64,000 bases of DNA from Kosakonia arachidis. Its GTDB lineage: Bacteria; Pseudomonadota; Gammaproteobacteria; Enterobacterales; Enterobacteriaceae. The translations under genes were made by a program, and so were the position numbers. Position 1 is the stretch's first letter, and each line of letters starts with the position of its first letter. The stretch is taken from positions 1 through 64,000 of the forward strand of contig NZ_FPAU01000009.1 of the NCBI RefSeq assembly GCF_900116535.1, read 5' to 3'. Shown piece by piece: positions 44,493 to 52,738 of this stretch. The notes beneath the pieces are model-generated. The model made no database searches. It saw nothing but the letters and a program-made list of their open reading frames with translations, and was not told the origin of the DNA.

Positions 44493-44504
44493 TGAATTGA
44501 TTCA
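44493..44504. promoter_or_regulatory. Cra (FruR) operator of pfkA
   Basis: The sequence TGAATTGATTCA within GCTGAATTGATTCAGG matches the Cra site TGAATCGWTTCA at all but one position. It lies upstream of pfkA. Cra represses pfkA when fructose phosphates are low. Confidence 0.85.
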
Positions 44505-44587
44505 GGTCAGCCCAACTGGCGGTAATTTATACACAAAAACGGGTCTGGCTCATTTTTTTACATTGAAATACGAATGCACTGTTGCGC

Positions 44588-45472
44588 TTAACGTCCCTGA
44601 GGGACGACTGAGCAGGGATCCAGGTGAATAATCACATCCGATCCCGGAAAACGTTGCAAAATGGCTAACTCTACCTGCTCAGCCACGATATGCGCCTGAA
44701 CCAACGGCAAATTATCGTCCATTTCTAAATGTATTTGAATAAAGCGGGTCGGTCCTGACTGCCGCGTGCGAAGATCGTGCGCGCCGCTAACGCCGGGCCA
44801 GGCAATGACGATATCAATAATCTCCCGGCGCTCTTCGTCGGGTAACGCTCTGTCAAGCAACGCCTGAACCGCTTCATACCCCATGCGTAACGCGCTATAC
44901 AGAATATAGCTGCCGATCCCCAGTGCAAACAGCGCATCAGCACGGCGCCAACCGTACCAGGACAGACCAAGCGCGATGAGAATTGCACCGTTCATCATAA
45001 CATCAGACTGATAATGAAGCATATCCGCCCGCACCGCCTGGCTGTGGGTTTTACTTACCACCCAGCGCTGAAAAGTGACTAATATCACAGTACTGAATAA
45101 CGCTACTAGCGTGACGGTAATACCAATCCCGGCAGCACGAAGCGGTTCGGGGCTGGCCAGATGCTGGATACCGGTCAAAAACAGAAACAGCGCCGAGCCA
45201 GAAATAAACATACTTTGCGCCAGTGCGGCCAACGACTCCGCTTTACCATGCCCGAAAGTGTGTTCTTCATCAGCGGGCTGCAACGAGTAACGCACCACTA
45301 ACAGGTTGGTCAACGATGCCGCAATATCCACCAAAGAATCCACCAACGCCGCCAGTATGCTGACCGACCCGGTGAACCACCATGCAAAAATTTTAATTAA
45401 CAGTAGTGACGATGCCATGACGGTCGCCGCGACTGCCGCCCTGGTAATCAGCCGCCCATAGGATTGATTCAT
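44588..45472 (-). CDS. fieF: ferrous iron/zinc efflux pump FieF
   Basis: FieF (YiiP) is a proton-coupled cation diffusion facilitator of the inner membrane. It has 294 residues (300 in E. coli); the C-terminus ends earlier at VVPQGR. Six transmembrane helices carry the metal site residues D45 and D49 (ALVDSLVD), and the cytoplasmic domain has the second and dimer-interface zinc ligands ([13 protein letters not shown]). In E. coli its upstream neighbour is cpxP, which here is displaced by an AT-rich gene and the prophage. Confidence 0.96.
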   Translation of the reverse strand: MNQSYGRLITRAAVAATVMASSLLLIKIFAWWFTGSVSILAALVDSLVDIAASLTNLLVVRYSLQPADEEHTFGHGKAESLAALAQSMFISGSALFLFLTGIQHLASPEPLRAAGIGITVTLVALFSTVILVTFQRWVVSKTHSQAVRADMLHYQSDVMMNGAILIALGLSWYGWRRADALFALGIGSYILYSALRMGYEAVQALLDRALPDEERREIIDIVIAWPGVSGAHDLRTRQSGPTRFIQIHLEMDDNLPLVQAHIVAEQVELAILQRFPGSDVIIHLDPCSVVPQGR

Positions 45473-45592
45473 AAATGCTCCTGCTTTGCCGTGCGGGAAT
45501 TATAACGGATGGCATCGGTGGGGATAGTATGAGTAAGCGTAAGATTGTTTGATAGTGCAGTGCATTGCAGGAGGAATAGCGTTGACCTGTCA

Positions 45593-45629
45593 GGGATTGA
45601 TTGCCTGGTCACCACAGACAATCAATCCC
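45593..45629. terminator. hairpin after the sulfatase-family gene
   Basis: GGGATTGATTG and CAATCAATCCC form a perfect 11 bp inverted repeat with a 15 base loop, 9 bp past the stop of the minus-strand gene at 45638. No U-run follows on the minus strand; on the + strand a T-rich stretch follows. Terminator function is therefore uncertain. Confidence 0.4.
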
Positions 45630-45637
45630 GGGCCATT

Positions 45638-47437
45638 TTATTCTTTTACATTTTCAAACAATGAAACGGCATAAACCCATGAAGGTACACTGTTTATCAG
45701 GTCAAGGTACCCACTATGGTCACTATATAGCGGATCCTGGCAACCGTGTCTCTGTGTATAATTAACGGAGAACATACCTGAACTTATAAAATATTTATCC
45801 GCAAGTGCAGCCACGCAGAAATAGGGTTTCTTATTAGCGTCCTGTACAAATTTTGCAACGGCATTCTGATCGCTGGATTTAACAAAAACAGGAACATCAC
45901 CAAGGTCTAATGGGGTAGCATTAGTTTTAAAAGTAAAATCCTCATCCTTGCTGCCAGTAGCAGAGAACAAATTATGTGGAAGTACATTATGTTCATAAAA
46001 ATATTTATTAAGCGCTGGTTTATGGTCACCATAAACAATAATCACCGCGTCTTTATCTATCTCCTGTACCTGTTGAGCAAAATCAGTCAAACGGGAGATA
46101 GATTCTGCCACTTCATATTTATAAACGGTTTCACCAGAATCATTGAGATGTGGAAAAGGACCATGAGTACCCATGGTAATGAGATTCATAAAAATGGGTT
46201 TTCCCTGCTTCTCTCGAAGCATTTTTAATGCTGAGCGGTAAAGTACAATGTCATCTGTTTGCCACTGCCAAGACTTCTTATTTTTTGCAATTTCGACTGG
46301 CACGTCACCCATTTGAGTTATATCGACAAATTCATCAAAACCAAATTTACGGTAGACATCACCTCTGCGCCAGAATGATCGGTTATTGTTATGGGCTGCA
46401 AATGCATAGTAATTTTTACGTTTTAAGGCGCTAGCAAAAGACTCGGTATTATCCTTAAAAATATCAACGTACTCCTGGTAAATGATACCAGAAAGATGCT
46501 GACTCGTGCTTGGTAAGCCGGTAAGCATTTCAAATTCAATGTTAGCTGTGCCTGCACCATAGTGTGGAGATGTTGCCCGCATGGCCGTAAAGCCATTATC
46601 CATAAGGGGCTGATAAAGGTCTTTAAAATTATTATCATCGTACCAACAAGATTCACACAAAATAAATATTACCGTCTTCTTCCCGGGTTCACTTTTAGCA
46701 TATGTAGTACGCAGAGATAGGTACTCTTTGACGTTATCTTTTTTTAATCCAGGAGCTGAACGACGAACGCTAGTCTGAATTAGATGCATAGGTAATCCAT
46801 GGCGTTTAACGTTGCCAGGCCAATCCCATGAAATATAATAAACATCATATTTATTGGTGAGTCTGTTTGCATTCTCTACTATCCAATCCGGTAGACCACC
46901 TATTGCATTTGAATAAGGTGAAAAAAACATAGGTGTGGTAAACACCAAAAATAAAATAACAGCCAGCTTATTAGATTTAGGGGATTTTAATTTCCGATCC
47001 AAAAAAAACAAGAGCAGCCCAGTAAGAATCGCGCCGGCACAAAGTATTATATTATCAACAGAAAGATATTTTGAGGCCAGGGAAATATTGGATCCAGCAA
47101 CAATGTCATTAAAGGATAGAGGTTCATCAGTTAGTGATATTTTCGTCATATTAATAAACGAAATAATTGCTGAAACCAAAGCTATTAAATAAAGGGAAAA
47201 AAGAACTCTGAGATTAATCAACCTAAGGATAAGGTAAATAAAAATAACTGGTACGGACATCCAGTACATTCTAATCATCTCATGTCGATTAATACCATAT
47301 GGGCTATCACCGATGATACCCAAGACCATTTTCAAAAAACAAATTATAACTGAAACACATAACGCCTCTACTATCAGTCCCTTAATAAAACAAAAACTAT
47401 ATTTTTTTAAATTAATATTTCTCAATTTCTCGATCAT
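45638..47437 (-). CDS. LTA synthase-like sulfatase-family membrane protein
   Basis: A 599-residue inner membrane protein with about five N-terminal transmembrane helices (about 18-40, 57-73, 77-97, 128-146, 157-173) and a large periplasmic alkaline-phosphatase-superfamily domain. Metal and nucleophile positions typical of LtaS/OpgB-like phosphoglycerol or phosphoethanolamine transferases can be seen: E262 in CESCW, T297 in GAGTANIEFEML, H425 in GTHGPF, D471 and H472 in YGDHKP, and the SFWRRGDVYRKFGFD segment. It may modify a periplasmic glucan, lipid or surface glycan; the substrate is unknown. The gene is strikingly AT-rich beside its neighbours, which suggests transfer. It lies between fieF and the cpxP 3' remnant, so outside the prophage. 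Confidence 0.8.
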   Translation of the reverse strand: MIEKLRNINLKKYSFCFIKGLIVEALCVSVIICFLKMVLGIIGDSPYGINRHEMIRMYWMSVPVIFIYLILRLINLRVLFSLYLIALVSAIISFINMTKISLTDEPLSFNDIVAGSNISLASKYLSVDNIILCAGAILTGLLLFFLDRKLKSPKSNKLAVILFLVFTTPMFFSPYSNAIGGLPDWIVENANRLTNKYDVYYISWDWPGNVKRHGLPMHLIQTSVRRSAPGLKKDNVKEYLSLRTTYAKSEPGKKTVIFILCESCWYDDNNFKDLYQPLMDNGFTAMRATSPHYGAGTANIEFEMLTGLPSTSQHLSGIIYQEYVDIFKDNTESFASALKRKNYYAFAAHNNNRSFWRRGDVYRKFGFDEFVDITQMGDVPVEIAKNKKSWQWQTDDIVLYRSALKMLREKQGKPIFMNLITMGTHGPFPHLNDSGETVYKYEVAESISRLTDFAQQVQEIDKDAVIIVYGDHKPALNKYFYEHNVLPHNLFSATGSKDEDFTFKTNATPLDLGDVPVFVKSSDQNAVAKFVQDANKKPYFCVAALADKYFISSGMFSVNYTQRHGCQDPLYSDHSGYLDLINSVPSWVYAVSLFENVKE

Positions 47438-47480
47438 TTACCGAAATCCACCAATAGAGTTTATGTATCTCGTCGTCTAC

Positions 47481-47498
47481 ATATCATCTTGATGATAT
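47481..47498. promoter_or_regulatory. palindrome upstream of the sulfatase-family gene
   Basis: ATATCATC-TT-GATGATAT is a perfect 8+8 bp palindrome 44-61 bp upstream of the start at 47437. Its place fits an operator over the promoter of that gene. No regulator is identified. Confidence 0.45.
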
Positions 47499-47632
47499 AT
47501 CAAAAAAATGTGGAGAAAAATGGTGTTATGAGGTTCCGCGCGTTTAGTGAGGATAAAAGGTAAAATTTAGATAGAAAAGCGCCTCCTACCACTATCGTAA
47601 GTTAGCGGCTCAGGGCTTAACAGTAAGCCATA

Positions 47633-47680
47633 GATAAAAAAAACCCCCACATCATGTGGGGGAAGACAGGGATGGTGTTT
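47633..47680 (-). ncRNA. cpxQ: 3' end of cpxP / CpxQ sRNA (partial), prophage attachment junction
   Basis: On the minus strand ACACCATCCCTGTCTT is followed by the terminator CCCCCACA-TGA-TGTGGGGG and a run of eight T. This matches, from memory, the last 40 or so bases of the E. coli/Salmonella cpxP message, the terminator half of the sRNA CpxQ. The cpxP coding part is not present on its 5' side; phage-like sequence begins there instead. fieF, the E. coli neighbour of cpxP, lies on the other side. I infer that the P2-like prophage integrated at this site and that this is the attR copy. Confidence 0.75.
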
Positions 47681-47752
47681 TAGCATCAGACCTATCTTAA
47701 TGAAATAAAAGGATTTATTTCTTGTAATGTCCACACATTGACCACATCGACA

Positions 47753-47780
47753 AAGAGCCCTGTAGTACATCAGGGCTCTT
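47753..47780. terminator. bidirectional terminator at the prophage edge
   Basis: AAGAGCCCTG and CAGGGCTCTT form a perfect 10 bp stem, with T-runs on the + side and a short one on the - side. It follows the 217-residue gene and closes the prophage late region before the attachment junction. Confidence 0.85.
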
Positions 47781-47793
47781 TTCATCTCAGCGT

Positions 47794-48447
47794 TTAATCT
47801 TTTGTAAAATTAGCTTTACCGCTCTGTTGAAGCTCAGCGAGAGGCAGAACCCTTCTATAGACCGCTAAGAGCATTTTTAACTGTACTAGTTCGTCTGCAC
47901 CAGAAAGTAAAACCAGATTTTTTCGTTGTTCTTCACTAAGTGACATCACTGATTCAAGTGCTTTAACGGCTTCACGGACTCTTTTTATTTCAAGCTGCTC
48001 ATTTTCCAAGCGTAGTTTTTCTGATTTCAGCTTAGCCCACTCACGTTGCCTATAAGTACGCATAATCTGATCAACAACCTTGTTAGCAGCCAATATGCTA
48101 GCTCCAATTGCCGTTACTAGTCCGGCAACTTGCCAAGCTATATCTGTTAGCGCTGAGAGTTCTATAAACCCAGGAGAGGCATACTGTATTTTTTTTACAA
48201 CGGGGCGATAATCAGATGGAGTGCTACTGTAAACACTTCTAAAAAAATTAACGACACTATGCCCGCCTTCCCAAGGCATAGTAGAGTAGCCCTTCGGTAT
48301 TCCCCCAGATTGGAGCTGTTTGGCAACAATTTTCTGACGTTCTCTTAAAGAGTAAAAGAAGCCGTAAAGCTGTAGATATTCTTTCGTTAAAACAGCAAAG
48401 TCAGCCAACTCCCAGCGCCTATCAAGCTCTATTATTACTTTTTCCAT
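47794..48447 (-). CDS. unrecognised prophage-edge protein with membrane helix and coiled coil
   Basis: I do not recognise this 217-residue protein. A hydrophobic segment at about 104-122 (DIAWQVAGLVTAIGASILA) is followed by a charged helix with heptad-like pattern at about 134-166 (EWAKLKSEKLRLENEQLEIK), suggesting one membrane span or a buried helix and a coiled coil. It lies downstream of ogr next to the attachment site, a usual place for lysogenic cargo. It is more AT-rich than the late genes. A role in superinfection exclusion or defence is possible but not shown. Confidence 0.7.
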   Translation of the reverse strand: MEKVIIELDRRWELADFAVLTKEYLQLYGFFYSLRERQKIVAKQLQSGGIPKGYSTMPWEGGHSVVNFFRSVYSSTPSDYRPVVKKIQYASPGFIELSALTDIAWQVAGLVTAIGASILAANKVVDQIMRTYRQREWAKLKSEKLRLENEQLEIKRVREAVKALESVMSLSEEQRKNLVLLSGADELVQLKMLLAVYRRVLPLAELQQSGKANFTKD

Positions 48448-48544
48448 TTTTGACCATCATTTAGTAGGTTAGTGCTTAAAAAGCAATCTACTCAAGATCA
48501 GGTAAATAGCAAATCCTAACGTGAGTGACGATCTCTGCTTATTA

Positions 48545-48763
48545 TTACATCCACAAAGTTTGCTGCCCCGATGAAGTCGGATGCGGTCTGACTGGCTGCA
48601 CTTCGCCAGGCTTCACGATATAGCGCTGTACTGACTCCAGCGTGACAAACGTCGCACTACAGTTAACGTTTTGGCATTGATGATAACGTTCCTTGGTGGT
48701 ATCGGTCATGTAACGACTGGTACGCGCATGGGCGGCATGTTGGCATAACGGGCAATGGAACAT
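48545..48763 (-). CDS. ogr: Ogr/Delta-type zinc-finger late gene activator
   Basis: Ogr activates the four late promoters of P2-like phages by contacting the RNA polymerase alpha subunit. The 72-residue protein from the ATG at 48763 is nearly identical to P2 Ogr as I recall it. The zinc ligands are C4 and C7 in FHCPLC and C30 and C35 in HQCQNVNC. It appears intact, so late promoters of this or a co-resident P2-like phage could still be activated. Confidence 0.95.
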   Translation of the reverse strand: MFHCPLCQHAAHARTSRYMTDTTKERYHQCQNVNCSATFVTLESVQRYIVKPGEVQPVRPHPTSSGQQTLWM

Positions 48764-48843
48764 AATGAGCACCTCGACGGTTTGAGTAATGTCGAAATTT
48801 TACGACAAAAAACCTTATATAACAAAAAGTTAAATTAATTGTG

Positions 48844-50406
48844 TCACTCATCATTTTCTGATTCGTACTCAACCTCAGAAAGCTTTATTTCGAGCTCTAA
48901 GCCCGTCGTGAAGCCATTATTATTGAGGTTATGAGTCACCCTACTAATCAACCACGCCTGCTCATCTATGACGCTCTTAAACCCTGAGACTTTCACCGGC
49001 GTTTCCGGGTAGAGATCGGCACGCCCGACGGCCAGATTTATCGAGAACTCCGCGACACCGCGCTGTAGCTTGTCCCACTTCGCCTGCGCCGCCCGCATGG
49101 CCTGGGCTTTTGTGGCGAACACCGTTGTAAGCGCAAACACGTTATCCGCCTCACCGGCCAGATATTCTCCCTCGCGGGCTTCCGGGACTTTAGTTTCCTT
49201 CTTTTTAGCTTTGGCTTTCGGGTGCTGTAGTGCGCGTAAATGCTGCTCTTTGGGCTTGCGCTTCACCTTCACTTTTTTCGGTTTCGGGTCTTTGGTATGA
49301 AGCCACTGAGCCGTAACACCGGTATAAGCGCCCCGGTCTGCAATCGAAAACTGGTGCCGGTCGCCATCACTGCGGGTGATCATCACCTGCGGAATGGGCC
49401 TGCCGCTGGCGGTTGTGGCATTCCCGGCTTTGAGAAACAGCAATTTCCCCGCCTTGACCGACACCTCGCCGCCGTTCCGGTCAGCCAGCCGCGTCAGGAA
49501 TTTGGCGTCGGATTCCTGCGTCTGGTCGATATGCGGGATATGAATCCCGGCCAGCGCCGGAATGACACTCGCGGTCAGTTTGTTACGTGCGGCGATCGCT
49601 GCCACGACACCGCCTTTGGCGATAATGATTTGCGCCCCGGCGGCATCGTCAGCCGAGGCGGCGGTGTTGTCGCCGAGCTGGCGCGCCTGTTTGCGCAGTG
49701 CGGCCATCTCTGCCGAGTCTTTACCCACGCCAAGCACCGCCTGAAGCTCCGAGTTCTTTTGCGCAAAGTCATAGCCCGGTTTCAGCAGCGCCGTTCCCGC
49801 CAGCGTGGCGGTTGTCGCTATTCCCACCCCTGCCGCGCCCACCGCTGCCGCGTTACCGGCGAGCGCCTTCCCGGCCTGATAGCGCTGCTTAACCCGGCTC
49901 AGTTTCTCCTGTTGCGCACTGACACGCGCCAGCGCCTCACGCTGCCGGTTAAGCTGTGACGTGGTTTCACCAATACTGGTTTTCAGGCGACGCTCATCAG
50001 CGGCCAGCGTGCGGGTGTTTATCCCGGCAAGGCTGAGCTCCTGCCGCTGACGCTGCACGGATTCACGCAGGCTGTTGTGTTTAAGCTGGAGCGCGGCGGC
50101 GCTTTTGCGTGCCGTCTCCATCGCCTGCGCCTGCGCGCGGGTCGGGTTTTCGGTCTGTTTAAATGCCACGGCCAGCGCGGCGGCCTCCTGTTTCGCTTTT
50201 TCGAGCGACTGGCCGGTCACGGCAAGCTGTGCGCGGGCCCTGCGAAAACCCTCTATTTTTGATGCCTGGCTGTTGAGCTCACGTAACGTGGTTTGCGTCG
50301 CCCGCATCCCTCCGGCCAGTTCCTTGCTGGCCTTGTCGATGGATTTTAACGGGCGGGTTGCCTGGTCAACAGCCTTGAGTAATACCTGTAATTTCACACT
50401 ACTCAT
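48844..50406 (-). CDS. in-frame fusion of tape measure protein (gpT N-part) and hub protein (gpD C-part)
   Basis: Residues 1 to about 266 match the N-terminal third of the P2 tape measure protein T (coiled-coil region, KQRYQAGKALAGN, and QARQLGDNTAASADDAAGAQ). From about residue 268 the sequence matches the C-terminal two thirds of P2 gpD (baseplate hub; AIAARNKLTAS, HIPHIDQTQESD, WLHTKDPKPKK, VISRVTHN-like end). The join is near 49596-49620 (AKGGVVAAIAAR). The rest of T (about 550 residues), all of U and the first 130 or so residues of D are missing, about 2.5 kb by P2 gene sizes. The reading frame is kept through all 520 codons. The tail-assembly function of both parts should be lost. Confidence 0.9.
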   Translation of the reverse strand: MSSVKLQVLLKAVDQATRPLKSIDKASKELAGGMRATQTTLRELNSQASKIEGFRRARAQLAVTGQSLEKAKQEAAALAVAFKQTENPTRAQAQAMETARKSAAALQLKHNSLRESVQRQRQELSLAGINTRTLAADERRLKTSIGETTSQLNRQREALARVSAQQEKLSRVKQRYQAGKALAGNAAAVGAAGVGIATTATLAGTALLKPGYDFAQKNSELQAVLGVGKDSAEMAALRKQARQLGDNTAASADDAAGAQIIIAKGGVVAAIAARNKLTASVIPALAGIHIPHIDQTQESDAKFLTRLADRNGGEVSVKAGKLLFLKAGNATTASGRPIPQVMITRSDGDRHQFSIADRGAYTGVTAQWLHTKDPKPKKVKVKRKPKEQHLRALQHPKAKAKKKETKVPEAREGEYLAGEADNVFALTTVFATKAQAMRAAQAKWDKLQRGVAEFSINLAVGRADLYPETPVKVSGFKSVIDEQAWLISRVTHNLNNNGFTTGLELEIKLSEVEYESENDE

Positions 50407-50826
50407 TCGTGTTTCCGCTTCGCTGGATGGCTTTTTCTCGCCATGTAATGAGCTCTGTCAGGCTCAGGAGATAGAGCTCTGAGGGCGGCCAGTGAAAAAT
50501 CACCGCAATATCCGCCATCAGGTCATCAACAGTGAGTGTGTCGGGGAAATTTACTGCGCCGAACTCGGCGACAAAAAACCGATCACCTTACCCGCCAGCG
50601 CCACAAGGTCGGGCAGTTCCAGCGCGGCGACTTCCTGCTCGGTCAGTGACGGCGCGGTGACGCGGGGCAGCACTTTAATCAGGGCATCGACGTCGGAGTT
50701 AGCCACCGCAGCAAGGCTGACACCGCGCAGCGTTCCGGCATTCGGTTTAATCAGGGTGATGGTGTCGATAGTCTGCCCGCCGCGCTGAACAGGATTTTCC
50801 AGGGTGATCACGTTGTCGTTATTCAT
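50399..50826 (-). CDS. tail assembly chaperone gpE+E' made by -1 frameshift
   Basis: Gene E would continue in the -1 frame after the slippery heptamer T-TTT-TTG (50572-50578). After slippage the frame reads VAEFGAVNF... and runs to a TAG at 50399-50401, giving a 142-residue product: 85 codons of E and 57 of E'. This is the size of the P2 E+E' protein, whose frameshift is established for the FETUD operon. The E' stop overlaps the T start (ATGAGTAG). Such fusion chaperones coat the tape measure protein during tail assembly. Confidence 0.85.
50551..50826 (-). CDS. tail assembly protein gpE
   Basis: A 91-residue protein collinear with P2 gpE (TLENPVQRGGQTIDTITL, VLPRVTAPSLTEQEVAALELPDL). In long-tailed phages this short product and its frameshifted extension chaperone the tape measure protein. 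It lies between FII and T as in P2. The zero-frame stop TAA follows the slippery heptamer by about 20 bases. Confidence 0.92.
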   Translation of the reverse strand: MNNDNVITLENPVQRGGQTIDTITLIKPNAGTLRGVSLAAVANSDVDALIKVLPRVTAPSLTEQEVAALELPDLVALAGKVIGFLSPSSAQ

Positions 50827-50887
50827 AATTTTCTCTTCTTAACCGGGTTTCAGGATGAACCGGCCAGCGCACCGGCCGGGGTGAAAA

Positions 50888-51406
50888 TTACAGGCCGATA
50901 TTGCGGCGGTGCTGTTCCAGCCGGTCGGTGCCGTTGACCTTCTCCACCATGTTGAGGGTGTCGATTTCAACCAGCTCCCTGCCGTCCATCGTCAGTTTGA
51001 AATAGGTACAGACGACCGAAATTTTCGCTTCGGTGTCTTCGCCGGGTTTGTTCTCGCCGGTGTCGATTTCTTTCTGACGGCCACGCATCACCACTTCAAC
51101 GGCGACCGTTTCGCCGGTGTCGTCGCGCTGGAAGGAACCGGCAAAACGCACCGGCACGGCATCAACGCCGGTTGCGCCGTACAGCTCCCAGATAACCGGA
51201 TCCGGGAAACCGCCGAGCGACCATTCCATCGACAGGGCATCATCATCGAGACCGAGGTCAACCGGCGCGACGCCGTTCATCCCCGCCCCGCGATAGTTTT
51301 CGAGCTTGCGCGTCAGCTTCGGCAGAGTGATCGACTTCGCGATACCCTGATAGCTGTAGCCATTGAGAAACACATTCATGTATTTCAGCTTGCGTGGCAT
51401 TGCCAT
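50888..51406 (-). CDS. major tail tube protein gpFII
   Basis: A 172-residue protein of the same length as P2 FII, beginning MAMPRKLKYMNVF and carrying the conserved KLTRKLENYRGAGMNG and RLEQHRRNIGL end. It forms the inner tube of the contractile tail. It is intact and 13 bp downstream of the sheath gene. Confidence 0.95.
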   Translation of the reverse strand: MAMPRKLKYMNVFLNGYSYQGIAKSITLPKLTRKLENYRGAGMNGVAPVDLGLDDDALSMEWSLGGFPDPVIWELYGATGVDAVPVRFAGSFQRDDTGETVAVEVVMRGRQKEIDTGENKPGEDTEAKISVVCTYFKLTMDGRELVEIDTLNMVEKVNGTDRLEQHRRNIGL

Positions 51407-51419
51407 TCAGTCAGGCTCC

Positions 51420-52610
51420 TTAATTGCTGTTTACTGAGGAAACCAGCGTCGCCAGATATTTATCGGTGATGCGCTGGCGCAGGGTCAGATTTTCCAGTGG
51501 GGGAACCGGCGTATAGTCATAATCGATATACAGTTTCCCGGCTTTCAGGGTTTCCGCGTCGTTGGCGTCCTCGTCAAACCAGCAGGTCGCATCCACAATG
51601 TAGCTGTTACTTTTCAGCTCACGGAATTTGGCGTTGATGCCATCCACGATGTCGCGGATCAGCGTCGCGGTGATCGGCTTATCCACCGCCCACATGTGCG
51701 CTTCGGCCATCGTGTCAGCGATAACCTGCGCCGTGCGGGTGTAGTTCTCAAACAGGAAAAGCGGGTCATCGGAGCAGGTGCGGTTGCCCCAGAAGCGAAA
51801 ACCGTCCTTGCGGATAAGCGTGGTCACACCCGCCTCGTTAAGCAGGTCGGCATCGGTGCCGGGCTCCTGCAAATCCCAGAACACCGACGCACTGACGCCG
51901 GTCACACCGTTGACGCCGACGTTAGACAGGGTTTTATGCCAGCCGACCGACTGGTCGATGTACGCGCGCAGACCGAGGGCGCGGGCGGTGGCGTATGCCG
52001 TGGTGGTCGCATTTTTCACGGTGTCCCAGGCGAGAAAATCCGGCCAGATAACCATGAGCTCACGCTGGCTGAAATTGTCGCGGTATCGGATGGCATCAGA
52101 GAGGGTTTTGCAGCCCCACGCGCTGACGTAGCCGAATGCGCGCAGCTTCTGGCAAACGGGCGCAAGCGCGGTCGCCACCTGGAGTGTATCGAAACCCGGT
52201 ACACCGAGGATGCGGGGTTTTACGCCGGTCACCGCCTCGGCGGTCAGCAGCGCTTTCAGGCCGGTGTATTTGCCGTTCTCGTCCGTGGTGCCGATGATGT
52301 TGGAAATGGTCTGCGCGAGCGCCGCCTCTTCATCGTCGCCGGTGCCCTCGGCAACGCGCACAACGACAATCACCGGTTTTGCCTGGTCGGCGATGGCCTG
52401 TAATGATGCCGCCAGCGTGCCTTTTTTACCGGCCTTTGCGATGGCGCTTTGTACACTGGTAATCAGCACCGGCTCGTTAAGGGGAAAGGTCGCGGCATCG
52501 GCATCGCTGGCGGTACAGACCATGCCGACAATGGCGGTCGAGACCGTGGAAATGACGCGCGTGCCGTCGTTGATTTCGACGACCTGCACGCCATGATGAT
52601 AATCACTCAT
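51420..52610 (-). CDS. contractile tail sheath protein gpFI
   Basis: The 396 residues match P2 FI in length and nearly throughout (MSDYHHGVQVVEINDGTR, FWGNRTCSDDPLFLFENYTR, TPVPPLENLTLRQRI). The sheath contracts to drive the tube through the host envelope. First gene of the F operon; a late promoter with an Ogr-type site lies upstream. Confidence 0.96.
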   Translation of the reverse strand: MSDYHHGVQVVEINDGTRVISTVSTAIVGMVCTASDADAATFPLNEPVLITSVQSAIAKAGKKGTLAASLQAIADQAKPVIVVVRVAEGTGDDEEAALAQTISNIIGTTDENGKYTGLKALLTAEAVTGVKPRILGVPGFDTLQVATALAPVCQKLRAFGYVSAWGCKTLSDAIRYRDNFSQRELMVIWPDFLAWDTVKNATTTAYATARALGLRAYIDQSVGWHKTLSNVGVNGVTGVSASVFWDLQEPGTDADLLNEAGVTTLIRKDGFRFWGNRTCSDDPLFLFENYTRTAQVIADTMAEAHMWAVDKPITATLIRDIVDGINAKFRELKSNSYIVDATCWFDEDANDAETLKAGKLYIDYDYTPVPPLENLTLRQRITDKYLATLVSSVNSN

Positions 52611-52639
52611 CCGTTTAACTCCGTGGGGTTGGGGTGAGT

Positions 52640-52701
52640 GTTATTGTCCGGGCTGCGCGGGTGCGGAGCTATTTATCAGGGTTGGCGGGCGTGAGGGACA
52701 A
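52640..52701 (-). promoter_or_regulatory. late promoter of the F operon with Ogr site
   Basis: The minus strand reads TTGT-CCCTCACGCCCG-CCAA (52701-52682), close to the TTGT-N12-ACAA element that Ogr binds about 55 bp upstream of P2 late start sites. About 40 bp further, ACAATA (about 52644-52649) could serve as -10. It follows the gene G terminator and precedes FI. Confidence 0.7.
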
Positions 52702-52710
52702 CAGCAAACA

Positions 52711-52736
52711 AAAAAAAGCGGGCGTCTGCCCGCTGT
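52711..52736 (-). terminator. terminator after tail fibre assembly gene G
   Basis: AGCGGGC-AGAC-GCCCGCT on the minus strand is followed by eight or more T. It ends the V-W-J-I-H-G operon just before the F promoter. Confidence 0.88.
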
Positions 52737-52738
52737 GA

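Noticed and set aside
45593-45629. Hairpin near fieF as the second prophage attachment site
   Set aside because: No phage-like gene lies between it and 47.6 kb, and the CpxQ-like junction explains the border better; the hairpin is next to the stop of the sulfatase-family gene.
47567-47785. 72-codon frame at the prophage edge
   Set aside because: It runs through two terminators and the CpxQ-like segment and has no ribosome site, so it is not likely to be translated.
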